The notes under the pieces are model-generated. The model worked only from the letters and a program-made list of their open reading frames with translations, did no database searches and was not told the origin of the DNA. From CANQDT01 sp051878935 (GTDB taxonomy: Bacteria > Bacillota > Clostridia > Lachnospirales > Lachnospiraceae): a DNA stretch of 18,486 nt. Position 1 is the first letter of the stretch, and each line of letters begins with the position of its first letter. Shown in pieces: positions 1 to 7,595 of the stretch. The DNA is taken from NCBI GenBank assembly GCA_051878935.1, contig JBJELB010000014.1, forward strand, positions 1 to 18,486, in the 5' to 3' direction. The position numbers and the translations under genes were made by a program.

Positions 1-12
1 AGAGGAAATACA

Positions 13-2448
13 ATGGGAAGAATAGTACGAAAAACCAGAGAACGTCTGGGTTTGATCAAACATGGCTATTTGGGGAAAAAGAAATATATTGATTATCTGG
101 AAGAAGAGATTCAGCCCCATGTCATCATACTGGAATCACAGCATGGACGCTCACTGGATGGCAATATGTATTACATCGCCGGAGAACTTGCTACGAATCC
201 GGTTTATCAGGCATATCATATCTATCTGAGTGCCACACCGGAGAAAGTGGGAGAGTTTCAGCGGAAATTGAACTGCTGGATGGGAGAACATGCAGCAAAA
301 CGTATCCATGTAGTAAGTACTGTTTCCTATACGTATTACCGCATCATGGCGACTGCGAAATATCTGTTTAATGATAATACCTTTGCTTCTTTTTTTGTGA
401 AAAGAGAGGAGCAGATCTATTGTAATACCTGGCATGGTACTCCTTTGAAAACGCTGGGGAAACGGATTGGTGCAGATGCTTATTCGATCGGAAATGCACA
501 GCGCAACTTCATTTGTGCGGATTATCTGCTGTATCCGAACCGTTATACGATGGAGCATATGACAGAGGATTATATGATAGAGAATCTGGCTACGGGAGTA
601 GCATTATTCGCAGATTATCCAAGGAATGATGCTTTTGGAAACGGAGAGCGGGAGGCAGAGATACGGCAGGAATTAGGTTTAGAGGATGCAAAGCTATATG
701 CCTATATGCCAACCTGGCGAGGTAATCTTGCTCATATGAAGAGCGAGCAGCAGATTCAATATATTATGGAATTGTGTGAAGAGCTGGAACGGAAACTGGG
801 AGATGATGAGTATTTCTACGTTCATCTACATCCGATTGTTGCAGCCTCTGTAGATATTTCCCAATATCGCCACATAAGACTGTTTCCGGTTGACTATGAA
901 ACATATGAATTTTTATCTGTCACGGATGTGTTGGTGACAGATTATTCAAGTGTCTTATTCGATTATGCGAAGACAGGAAGAAAGATGATTCTATATGCCT
1001 ATGATGAAGCAGTTTACCGAAAGGAGAGAGGATTTTATCTGGATTTAACAGACTTGCCGTTTCCGATTGTTCGCGAGCCGTCCGAATTACTGAGAGAGCT
1101 GCACTCCGGCAAACAATATGAGGATGCTGCTTTCTTAACAGAGTTTTGCCCGTATGCGGGAGAGACAGATACAGCGCAGATATGCCGTCAAGTGATCCTG
1201 GGTGAAGAGACAGTGACCACAGAGCTCCTGCCGGATAACGGTAAGGAGAACGTTTTGATTTTTGCGGGAGATCTGGCCAATAATGGAATTACGACGGCTC
1301 TTTTGCAGTTGCTAGAAGCAGTGGATGTCAAAAAACGAAACTACATTGTGTGTTACACAATTGAAATCGTGAGACCACACAAACAGATATTAAAGCGGCT
1401 TCCGGAAGGTGTAGCTTATCTGGGCTATAATCTGGTCCGCTGCCGTAATCTGCATGATACGATCGTATGTAAAGCTTTCACGAAGAATCCAAAAGCCGAA
1501 TTCCATAAGGTCCGCCCTATCTATGAGAAGACGCTCTCTTATGACCGGAGACGAATAATCGGAGATGCGCGTATCAATCATGCGATTCAGTTTAGCGGAT
1601 ATGATATTGAAACGATACTGATGTTTTCCACCTTTGACTGTAATACCGTGATTTATGTGCATAATGATATGGAACAGGAGATTGTATTAAAGCACCTGCA
1701 GAAATGGGATGTGTTGCATGAGGCATATCGAAGCTACCGGAAAGTAGCTGTGGTAACCAAAGATTTAATCCCTTCAACCAGTCGCATTGCAGATGGCGGT
1801 GCTGAGATTTATGTTGCCAGAAACCTGATTCATCATATGAGAATCCGTGAACGTTCGAAAGAAGCACTCCGTTTTGATAAGCAGACAAAAAGCAATCATT
1901 CTTTTGAAGCTCTGTGTACTATGCTGGATTCCGGCAAGAAAATATTTTTGAATGTGGGACGTTTCTCGCCGGAAAAAGGGCAGGAACGGTTGCTGTATTG
2001 CTTTGCACAGCTCCATGAAGAACGACGCAAAATGGGAAAAGAGGATATAGCACTTGTCATTATCGGCGGTTATGGAGTATTATATGATAAGCTTGTGGAA
2101 ATGGTCAGACAGATGGAAGCCGCAGATGATATTTTCCTGATTAAGGGAATGTCCAATCCATTTCCGCTGGTGGCGAAATGTGATTATTTTGTACTGTCTT
2201 CTTTTTATGAGGGATTTGGGCTTGTTTTAGCGGAAGCAGATGTGTTGGGGCTTCCTTGCATTTCTACTGAGATTACCGGACCGGCAACCTTTATGCAGGA
2301 GCATCATGGAACCATGGTCCCGAATGACGAGGAGGGAATCTATGCGGGGATGCAGGCCTGTCTGGAAGGCCGGGTTCAGGCAATGCATGTGGATTATGAC
2401 CGATATAACCGTGAAGCAGTGCAGGAGTTTGAGAATCTATTACACTAG
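13..2448 (+). CDS. Fused CDP-glycerol glycerophosphotransferase / GT4 glycosyltransferase
   Basis: This is an 811-aa two-domain enzyme, probably cytoplasmic and membrane-associated, building a glycerol-phosphate (teichoic-acid-like) surface polymer. Residues about 35-400 match the TagB/TagF CDP-glycerol:glycerophosphotransferase fold: WHG at 140-142, PTWRG at 233-237, HLHP at 271-274 and TDYSS at 309-313, which carry the conserved histidines and the DYSS motif. Residues about 412-811 match a GT4 (GT-B) glycosyltransferase: NVGRFSPEKG at 647-656 and the E-x7-E pair E733/E741 in EGFGLVLAE. No transmembrane segment is evident. The start ATG follows AGAGGAAA by a few bases at the window edge, so the true operon start lies outside. 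The stop codon overlaps the ribosome binding site of the next gene. Inference: one domain adds polyol phosphate and the other decorates or primes the chain with a sugar. The sugar and polyol cannot be told from sequence. Confidence 0.88.
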   Translation: MGRIVRKTRERLGLIKHGYLGKKKYIDYLEEEIQPHVIILESQHGRSLDGNMYYIAGELATNPVYQAYHIYLSATPEKVGEFQRKLNCWMGEHAAKRIHVVSTVSYTYYRIMATAKYLFNDNTFASFFVKREEQIYCNTWHGTPLKTLGKRIGADAYSIGNAQRNFICADYLLYPNRYTMEHMTEDYMIENLATGVALFADYPRNDAFGNGEREAEIRQELGLEDAKLYAYMPTWRGNLAHMKSEQQIQYIMELCEELERKLGDDEYFYVHLHPIVAASVDISQYRHIRLFPVDYETYEFLSVTDVLVTDYSSVLFDYAKTGRKMILYAYDEAVYRKERGFYLDLTDLPFPIVREPSELLRELHSGKQYEDAAFLTEFCPYAGETDTAQICRQVILGEETVTTELLPDNGKENVLIFAGDLANNGITTALLQLLEAVDVKKRNYIVCYTIEIVRPHKQILKRLPEGVAYLGYNLVRCRNLHDTIVCKAFTKNPKAEFHKVRPIYEKTLSYDRRRIIGDARINHAIQFSGYDIETILMFSTFDCNTVIYVHNDMEQEIVLKHLQKWDVLHEAYRSYRKVAVVTKDLIPSTSRIADGGAEIYVARNLIHHMRIRERSKEALRFDKQTKSNHSFEALCTMLDSGKKIFLNVGRFSPEKGQERLLYCFAQLHEERRKMGKEDIALVIIGGYGVLYDKLVEMVRQMEAADDIFLIKGMSNPFPLVAKCDYFVLSSFYEGFGLVLAEADVLGLPCISTEITGPATFMQEHHGTMVPNDEEGIYAGMQACLEGRVQAMHVDYDRYNREAVQEFENLLH

Positions 2449-2457
2449 GAGCTTGGG

Positions 2458-3573
2458 ATGAAAACATTAGGATATCTACTGTATGCAGGAATCTATCAAT
2501 TGTGTCGATTATTTCCTGTCAGGGAGAAACAGATTTTTTGTGTGATGACGCATGACCCTTCCGACGGAAGTAACATCGGAAGAGTGGTGGCATATATCAA
2601 GGAACAAGATCCGACATGCCGCGTCTACAAGATGACAAAGCGTGATAAGAGAAAGCCACTCTCTTTTTATCTTTGTATGCCATACCGTATGGCCCGCAGC
2701 AGTCATATCTTATTGGATAATGTCTTTTTGCCAATGGCATATATGAAACTACCGTCACAAACAAAAGTCATTCAGCTTTGGCATGGAACCGGAACTATCA
2801 AAAAGTTCGGTCAGGATTCCAATGAAGGGCTCCTGAAACAGCAGGAACGGATGGCGAATAGTAAGATTACTCATATGACAGTCAACAGCACTTATTGGAA
2901 ACACATTTATGCCCATGCATTTGGTATTCCGGAGGAGCGTATTATAGCGACCGGACTGCCACGAACGGATGTCTTTTTTGATGAGGCAGGGAAAAAGAAA
3001 TTGCTTGCGGATTTTTATCAGCAATATCCGCAATGCAGGGGAAAACGTGTCGTACTGTATGCACCGACCTTTCGGGATGCGCAGCAGGATTGCCCGCAGC
3101 TGCCTTTGGATACGGCAGCTTTTATACAGCGGCTTCCGGAAGATTGTGTGTTGCTTCTCCGTTTGCATCCTCACGTAGCGGAGGCGTTTGAGGCCCAGCA
3201 TTCCATACAACAGACAGAGTCATCCGTGGCAGAACGTACCATGGATGCTACCGGTTACGGGGATATTAATGGTCTGCTGGTGGTAGCGGATGTGCTGGTT
3301 ACGGACTATTCATCTATTATATTTGAGTATTGCTTAATGAAAAAACCGATAGTATTTTATGCATATGATTTGGAAAGCTTCTCGGAATCGGGCAGGGGAT
3401 TTTATGAAGATTATGAGAGCTTTGTTCCCGGACCGGTTGTGAGAACGCAGCAGGAGCTGGCAGATTGTTTGTCCGGTCTTGTGGCAGATGAGAAAAGATT
3501 ACAGACATTTATAGAACAAAATTACGACTTCCTGGATGGGAAATCAACAGAAAGGGTAGTGGAATTATTCTGA
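2458..3573 (+). CDS. CDP-glycerol glycerophosphotransferase family protein (TagB/TagF-like)
   Basis: This 371-aa protein resembles the catalytic domain of teichoic-acid glycerophosphotransferases, which move glycerol phosphate from CDP-glycerol to a lipid-linked acceptor or growing chain. Visible motifs are LWHGTG around W108-H109-G110, APTFRD near 201-206, LRLHPH at 234-239 (H237, H239) and VTDYSS at 281-286. It lacks the extra N-terminal region of full-length TagF and is close in size to TagB-type enzymes, so it could be a primase or a short polymerase. AGGAG at 2447-2451 lies seven bases before the ATG and overlaps the upstream stop, so the two genes are likely translated together. The stop shares one base with the next start (TGATG). 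The pairing with the upstream fusion suggests successive steps on one polymer. Confidence 0.88.
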   Translation: MKTLGYLLYAGIYQLCRLFPVREKQIFCVMTHDPSDGSNIGRVVAYIKEQDPTCRVYKMTKRDKRKPLSFYLCMPYRMARSSHILLDNVFLPMAYMKLPSQTKVIQLWHGTGTIKKFGQDSNEGLLKQQERMANSKITHMTVNSTYWKHIYAHAFGIPEERIIATGLPRTDVFFDEAGKKKLLADFYQQYPQCRGKRVVLYAPTFRDAQQDCPQLPLDTAAFIQRLPEDCVLLLRLHPHVAEAFEAQHSIQQTESSVAERTMDATGYGDINGLLVVADVLVTDYSSIIFEYCLMKKPIVFYAYDLESFSESGRGFYEDYESFVPGPVVRTQQELADCLSGLVADEKRLQTFIEQNYDFLDGKSTERVVELF

Positions 3574-4289
3574 TGGAGCGTTATTCAGTGATTCATGAGA
3601 AAAATCCAAGAGAAATCGTATTATTACGTGGCAGCGGCTGCAGATGGCGCCGCTGCACATTTTGTGATTATCATTTGGACTATAGCAGGGATATCGAAGC
3701 AAATGCACTTTTGAACAGGGAAGTGTTATCCCGTGTTACCGGAATCCATGAACATCTGGAGGTAATCAATTCAGGAAGCTTCGTTGATCTGGATGAGAAG
3801 ACAATGGAATACATTCAGGGAGTCTGTGTTCGGAAACGAATCAGAACGATACATTTTGAATCACACTGGAATCATCGTGAGGCCATCCCGGCACTTCGGG
3901 AAGCCTTTGCAGAACTCGGTGTGACAGTAAAAATAAAAATAGGTGTGGAAACCTTCGATGCCCTGTACCGGGAAGAAATATTGAAAAAAGGAATTACAGA
4001 GTCCGAACCGGCATTAATCGCAGCAGATTTTGACGAATGCTGTTTACTATTCGGACTTCATGGTCAGACGGTTGCATCTATGAGACGGGATATAGAGACC
4101 GGACTGGAATACTTTGAGCGCGTATGTGTGAATATCATGGTTGAGAATTCAACGAAAATCAAACCCGATATGAGAGTCATAGAACAGTTTTGTGAAGAAC
4201 TCTATCCGGAATATATCGATAATCCGCGAGTGGACATTTTACTGGAAAATACGGATTTTGGAGTAGGAGGAGAAGAATATGTCGAATGA
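3573..4289 (+). CDS. queL: Radical SAM enzyme, candidate queuine lyase
   Basis: This 238-aa protein has three N-terminal cysteines, C23-x4-C28-x2-C31 (CRWRRCTFC), followed by aromatic D-Y. This is a radical-SAM [4Fe-4S] cluster motif with x4 instead of the classical x3 spacing. The rest is a compact partial TIM barrel with no obvious auxiliary cluster domain. Established knowledge: gut Clostridia such as Clostridioides difficile have a radical-SAM subgroup (QueL) that releases preQ1 from queuine. The gene here ends inside the next one, a queuosine-precursor transporter of the YhhQ family, with an 11-base overlap. That linkage is the main reason for the QueL call. The start shares a base with the upstream stop, and there is only a weak ribosome binding site (AAAGGG), so translational coupling is likely. 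Radical SAM is near certain; the queuine substrate is inference. Confidence 0.68.
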   Translation: MERYSVIHEKNPREIVLLRGSGCRWRRCTFCDYHLDYSRDIEANALLNREVLSRVTGIHEHLEVINSGSFVDLDEKTMEYIQGVCVRKRIRTIHFESHWNHREAIPALREAFAELGVTVKIKIGVETFDALYREEILKKGITESEPALIAADFDECCLLFGLHGQTVASMRRDIETGLEYFERVCVNIMVENSTKIKPDMRVIEQFCEELYPEYIDNPRVDILLENTDFGVGGEEYVE

Positions 4290-4980
4290 ACTATTATTGG
4301 TGATAAACCTTGTGCTGACATATCTGGCAGTTGTTTTATTTTACCGTTTTATGGGAAGGACAGGATTATATTTATGGACGGCGCTGGCGACAATTCTGGC
4401 AAATATTGAAGTTCTGATTCTAATAGATGCTTTTGGCATGCAGCAGACATTAGGGAATATCCTGTTTGCATCTACTTTTCTGGTAACGGATATCCTAAGT
4501 GAGATGGAGGGCAGGAAATATGCCAATCAGGCGGTACGGATTGGTATCGTGTCCAGTATCGTATTCGTATGTATCAGCCAATATTGGCTGTTATATCAGC
4601 CAAGTGAAGCAGACTGGGCAATGCCTGCGATAAAGTCGGTTTTCTCTAACATACCGAGATTAATCATAGTGAGCGGTGTTGTATACGCTATTGTACAGAT
4701 GTTTGATGTGTCTGCGTATCATTTAGTTTGGAAACGGACAACGGAATGGTTCGGAGATTCCAGAAAGGGTCTTTGGATTCGTAATAATGCATCTACATTA
4801 TTGTCCCAGCTTCTGAATACCGTTTTGTTTACCTTTGGAGCCTTTTATGGGGTATACTCTATGGAACAGTTATTACAGATTTGTTTGTCAAGTTATGTCA
4901 TCTGTATTGTGACCAGCATACTGGATACACCGGCAGTATATGTAGCTAGACGGTTGGGAACCCGTGTAACTGAGAAATAA
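4279..4980 (+). CDS. Queuosine precursor transporter, VUT/YhhQ family
   Basis: A 233-aa integral membrane protein with about six hydrophobic helices, of the VUT_1 (YhhQ) family. The family is recognised from the segment near residues 60-90 (NILFASTFLVTDILSE, then EGRKYANQAV), where the charged VTDILSE stretch is typical. E. coli YhhQ takes up preQ0 and preQ1, and related proteins elsewhere take up queuine. The gene begins 11 bases inside the upstream radical-SAM gene and has its own strong site, AGGAGGAG at 4265-4272. The pair therefore reads as uptake plus conversion of a queuosine precursor. No terminator follows directly, so transcripts may continue to the hairpin at 5090-5127. The exact substrate (preQ0, preQ1 or queuine) is not visible in the sequence. 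Confidence 0.85.
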   Translation: MSNELLLVINLVLTYLAVVLFYRFMGRTGLYLWTALATILANIEVLILIDAFGMQQTLGNILFASTFLVTDILSEMEGRKYANQAVRIGIVSSIVFVCISQYWLLYQPSEADWAMPAIKSVFSNIPRLIIVSGVVYAIVQMFDVSAYHLVWKRTTEWFGDSRKGLWIRNNASTLLSQLLNTVLFTFGAFYGVYSMEQLLQICLSSYVICIVTSILDTPAVYVARRLGTRVTEK

Positions 4981-5014
4981 TCCATACCTTTTTGAAGAAA
5001 AGAGAAAATTGCTA

Positions 5015-5042
5015 TTGATTAATTGATAAAATATGTTATAAT
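5015..5042 (+). promoter_or_regulatory. Sigma-A promoter in front of a possible small RNA
   Basis: A -35-like TTGATT (5015-5020) is followed after 16 bases by a perfect TATAAT (5037-5042), with an extended -10 TG at 5034-5035. There is no open reading frame downstream on this strand before a terminator at 5090-5127. Confidence 0.5.
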
Positions 5043-5048
5043 GAACGA

Positions 5049-5127
5049 GTAAGAGATTTTCATATATTTGAATCCTCTCCCCCTCATTGGAAAACAGTTC
5101 GGTGCGATACGAGCTGTTTTCTTTTTT
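5049..5127 (+). ncRNA. Candidate small RNA with C-rich seed
   Basis: A transcript from the promoter at 5015-5042 would begin near 5049 and stop at the T-tract ending at 5127, about 79 nt. It carries a pyrimidine run CCTCTCCCCCTC (5074-5085) just before the terminator stem. C-rich unpaired runs in Firmicutes sRNAs are known to pair with Shine-Dalgarno sequences. No start codon with a good ribosome binding site lies inside. It could also be a short independent leader or terminator relic of the upstream operon. Family not recognised. Confidence 0.4.
5090..5127 (+). terminator. Rho-independent terminator
   Basis: A 12-bp stem GAAAACAGTTCG (5090-5101) pairs with CGAGCTGTTTTC (5110-5121), one pair being G-T, around an 8-base loop, followed by TTTTTT (5122-5127). 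It would end both the candidate small RNA and read-through from the queuosine/teichoic operon. Confidence 0.85.
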
Positions 5128-5142
5128 ATGCCTAAAATAAGT

Positions 5143-5523
5143 TGTGCCGCCCCGCGGCTATCACCTGTCCCTATTCGTAGTTTTTGGCTGACACCCAGGT
5201 TTTTAGAAAAACAAACACTCCATGGAAATCACGAAACGCGCCATTGACATGTTTGAGTCAACCGCTAGTGGTTTCAGTATCTTTCTGAGGTACATTCTCA
5301 TTCAGTTTCAAACGTAACGGTGCATAAGCTCCTGAAATACAGGAGCTAAGCACCGACGTTTTCAAACGACCTCAGAAAGATACTTGAAACACTGCTGGTT
5401 GACGAGTTTTGTCACAAGGCGCGTAATCAAACGTGATTGAAATGGAGTGTTATGTTTTTCTTAAACCTGAAAAGGTGCAAGAAAAACTACGATAGGGGCA
5501 GGTGATAGCCGCGGGGCGGCATA
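5143..5523. repeat. Large imperfect palindrome (MITE-like or long-hairpin element)
   Basis: The two halves of this 381-base non-coding stretch are inverted copies. The outer 23 bases (5145-5167 against 5499-5521) match exactly, and the match runs on to about 39 bases with one substitution and one indel, ending in CGTAGTTTTT. Further in, shared blocks alternate with diverged, unequal segments. One 16-base block is exact (5276-5291 against 5369-5384). The centre is a perfect 8-bp hairpin, AGCTCCTG (5327-5334) with CAGGAGCT (5340-5347), loop AAATA. No transposase and no clear target-site duplication are seen. It lies 8 bases past the htpG stop, between convergent genes, so its folded RNA could also protect or terminate htpG mRNA. 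Confidence 0.8.
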
Positions 5524-5529
5524 TTCCTA

Positions 5530-7524
5530 CTATTTATTTGCTAATATACTTAATATCTGGTTGCTACGTTTCAGGAAATTTTTCATACCCTCAGCATTTA
5601 ACGGCTGGTTTGCCAATAATGCCAGGTCATATAGCTGTTTACAAATTAAGTCTGTATTTTCTCCCTCTTCATGTTCACATACATACTGCACTAATTCATT
5701 ATTTGCATTCAATACGAGAGTTTCATTTAGTGTAGCACCGAACATAGTCGGATCCATTCCTGCCATACCGTACATTTTCATCATTTCTGCCATACGGCGA
5801 CCTTCTTCAGAAGAGGTAATCATAGAGGAGATAGATGCGTCTTTTAATTTCTCAACCTTAACTTCCAGTTTGTCATTGTTGACCGCTTTACGGAACAGGC
5901 TGGTCAGCTTTTCTGTGATATCTTTTAATTCCTCTTCGCTGGCTTCTTCTTTGAAGTTATCCGTTAAGTCAGCATCGATACGCATGAATTTTACATTTGG
6001 ATTGCGCTGCTCCAGATGTGTGATGAATGGAGTATCAATGTTGTGTGTTAATAATACAGCGTCTATATGTTCCGATTTGAACATATCAATATAGCTTGCC
6101 TGTGTTACTTCATCGGTTACATAAAAGACTTTGTTCTCATAAGTTTCTTTTCCTGCCTCCAAATACTCAGGAAGAGTAATATAGTTTCCCTCTAAATTCT
6201 TAAACAAGATATAATCTTTCATCTTATCATTGAATTTATCATCCTTCAGACAACCAAACTTGATAAATGGTGAGATATCATCCCAGTATTTTTCATAAGA
6301 TTCTTTATCTGTCTTACACATACCGGATAATTTATCAGCCACTTTTTTGGTAATATAATCAGATATTTTCTTTACGAAGCCATCGTTTTGTAGTGCAGAA
6401 CGGGATACATTTAATGGTAAATCAGGACAATCTATCGTTCCTTTTAATAATAAAAGGAATTCCGGAATGACTTCTTTGATATTATCGGCGATAAATACCT
6501 GGTTATTATATAATTTGATGGTTCCTTCGATAGACTCATATTCGTTGCCCATTTGTGGAAAATAAAGAATACCCTGTAAATGGAATGGATAATCCATATT
6601 TAAATGAATCCAGAATAAAGGCTCTTTAAAGTCCATGAAAACTTTACGATAAAAAGCCTTATATTCCTCGTCAGTACAGTCATTTGGATGCTTGGTCCAA
6701 AGAGGTACCGTATCGTTAAGAGGCTGTGGTCCCTCGTGTTTGTGTTCACAGGTGCATTCATCGCCATCCTCGTGGTCGTGCTCACAGGTGCATTCGTCAC
6801 CGCCTTCATGGTCATGTTCACAGGTGCATTCATCGCCATCTTCGTGGTCGTGTTCGCAGGTGCAGGTATCATCTTCTTCGTCTTCCGGTGTATCCAGATT
6901 TGTTAAGTAGATTTCTACCGGCATGAAGGAGCAGTATTTACAGATGACTTCACGTGCACGCATCTCGTTGGCGAATTCTACAGAGTCTTCATTCAAGTAT
7001 AAAGTAATTTCGGTACCGCGAATCTCACGATCCCCTTCCTCCATGCTGTAATCAGTGCCACCGTCACATTCCCAATGAACTGGGGCAGCACCTTCTTTAT
7101 AAGATAATGTGTCGATGGTAACTTTGTCGGCTACCATGAAAGCGGAATAGAAGCCAAGACCAAAGTGACCGATAATCTGATCATCTCCGGCTTTGTCCTT
7201 GTATTGATTGAGGAAAGCTTCTGCACCGGAGAAAGCAATCTGATTAATGTATTCGTTTACTTCATCTTCTGTCATACCTAAACCGTTATCTGTAAAGGTA
7301 ATGGTTTTGTTCTCTGCACTGACAGAAACATTGACCGCATATTTGTTGTCTTCCGGTTCTTCAAATTCACCGATCATGCTGAGCTTTTTCAGTTTTGTAA
7401 TAGCATCACATCCATTTGAAATCAATTCTCTCATAAAAATGTCATGATCGGAATACAACCACTTTTTAATAATTGGAAAAATATTTTCGCTGTTAATTGA
7501 CAAACTTCCTTTTTTACTTGCCAT
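5530..7524 (-). CDS. htpG: Molecular chaperone HtpG (Hsp90) with Cys/His/Asp-rich insert
   Basis: A 664-aa bacterial Hsp90, an ATP-driven dimeric cytoplasmic chaperone. The N-terminal GHKL ATPase domain shows E33-L-I-S-N37-x2-D40, DNGLGM at 79-84 and the lid glycines GHFGLGF at 119-125. The middle domain has LPLNVSR, with the arginine that contacts ATP. Between the N-terminal and middle domains (residues about 213-265) sits an unusual linker made of four units related to CTCEHDHEDGDE. It replaces the short linker of typical bacterial HtpG and looks metal-binding. The chosen start is the ATG at 7524, nine bases after AAGGAG; an in-frame ATG at 7533 touches the ribosome binding site and is too close. 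The promoter at 7566-7594 and the CIRCE at 7602-7628 suggest HrcA repression and heat induction. The gene ends beside the palindrome. Confidence 0.96.
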   Translation of the reverse strand: MASKKGSLSINSENIFPIIKKWLYSDHDIFMRELISNGCDAITKLKKLSMIGEFEEPEDNKYAVNVSVSAENKTITFTDNGLGMTEDEVNEYINQIAFSGAEAFLNQYKDKAGDDQIIGHFGLGFYSAFMVADKVTIDTLSYKEGAAPVHWECDGGTDYSMEEGDREIRGTEITLYLNEDSVEFANEMRAREVICKYCSFMPVEIYLTNLDTPEDEEDDTCTCEHDHEDGDECTCEHDHEGGDECTCEHDHEDGDECTCEHKHEGPQPLNDTVPLWTKHPNDCTDEEYKAFYRKVFMDFKEPLFWIHLNMDYPFHLQGILYFPQMGNEYESIEGTIKLYNNQVFIADNIKEVIPEFLLLLKGTIDCPDLPLNVSRSALQNDGFVKKISDYITKKVADKLSGMCKTDKESYEKYWDDISPFIKFGCLKDDKFNDKMKDYILFKNLEGNYITLPEYLEAGKETYENKVFYVTDEVTQASYIDMFKSEHIDAVLLTHNIDTPFITHLEQRNPNVKFMRIDADLTDNFKEEASEEELKDITEKLTSLFRKAVNNDKLEVKVEKLKDASISSMITSSEEGRRMAEMMKMYGMAGMDPTMFGATLNETLVLNANNELVQYVCEHEEGENTDLICKQLYDLALLANQPLNAEGMKNFLKRSNQILSILANK
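6743..6874 (-). repeat. 36-base tandem repeat inside htpG
   Basis: Units begin (plus-strand coordinates) at 6743, 6779, 6815 and 6851 with the shared core TG(T/C)TC(A/G)CAGGTGCA, giving a constant 36-base period. Read on the minus strand each encodes about CTCEHDHEDGDE, the last being CTCEHKHEGPQP. The DNA copies differ at a few positions, so the array is expanded but not freshly identical. Unit number may vary between strains. Confidence 0.9.
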
Positions 7525-7565
7525 AACCTTCATCTCCTTATCTTGTTTATATCACTATGCAACCT

Positions 7566-7594
7566 ATGATAATACCGGGAGAGAAATAAGTCAA
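7566..7594 (-). promoter_or_regulatory. htpG promoter
   Basis: On the minus strand TTGACT (7594-7589) and TATCAT (7571-7566) are 17 bases apart. Transcription would start near 7559, giving a leader of about 35 nt before the htpG ATG at 7524. The CIRCE ends 7 bases upstream of the -35. Confidence 0.7.
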
Positions 7595-7595
7595 G

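Noticed and set aside
151..558. Minus-strand frame inside the first glycerophosphotransferase gene
   Set aside because: Shadow of a strongly supported coding region; no promoter or ribosome binding site.
4981..5128. preQ1 or other riboswitch near the queuosine genes
   Set aside because: It lies downstream of the genes, not before them, and no preQ1-class pseudoknot pattern is visible.
5130..5535. Target-site duplication flanking the palindrome
   Set aside because: Bases on the two sides (…AAATAAGTTG and TATTCCTACT…) show no convincing direct repeat, so insertion by a known transposase cannot be claimed.
5502..5735. Plus-strand frame starting in the palindrome and entering htpG
   Set aside because: No ribosome binding site, and most of it is antisense to the htpG 3' end.
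6743..6874. 36-base periodic repeats that could suggest a CRISPR array
   Set aside because: The units are directly adjacent without spacers, and they encode an in-frame peptide repeat of HtpG.
6688..6926. Three plus-strand open frames across the htpG repeat
   Set aside because: They exist only because a 36-base repeat keeps all frames open. No ribosome binding site, and htpG is certain on the other strand.
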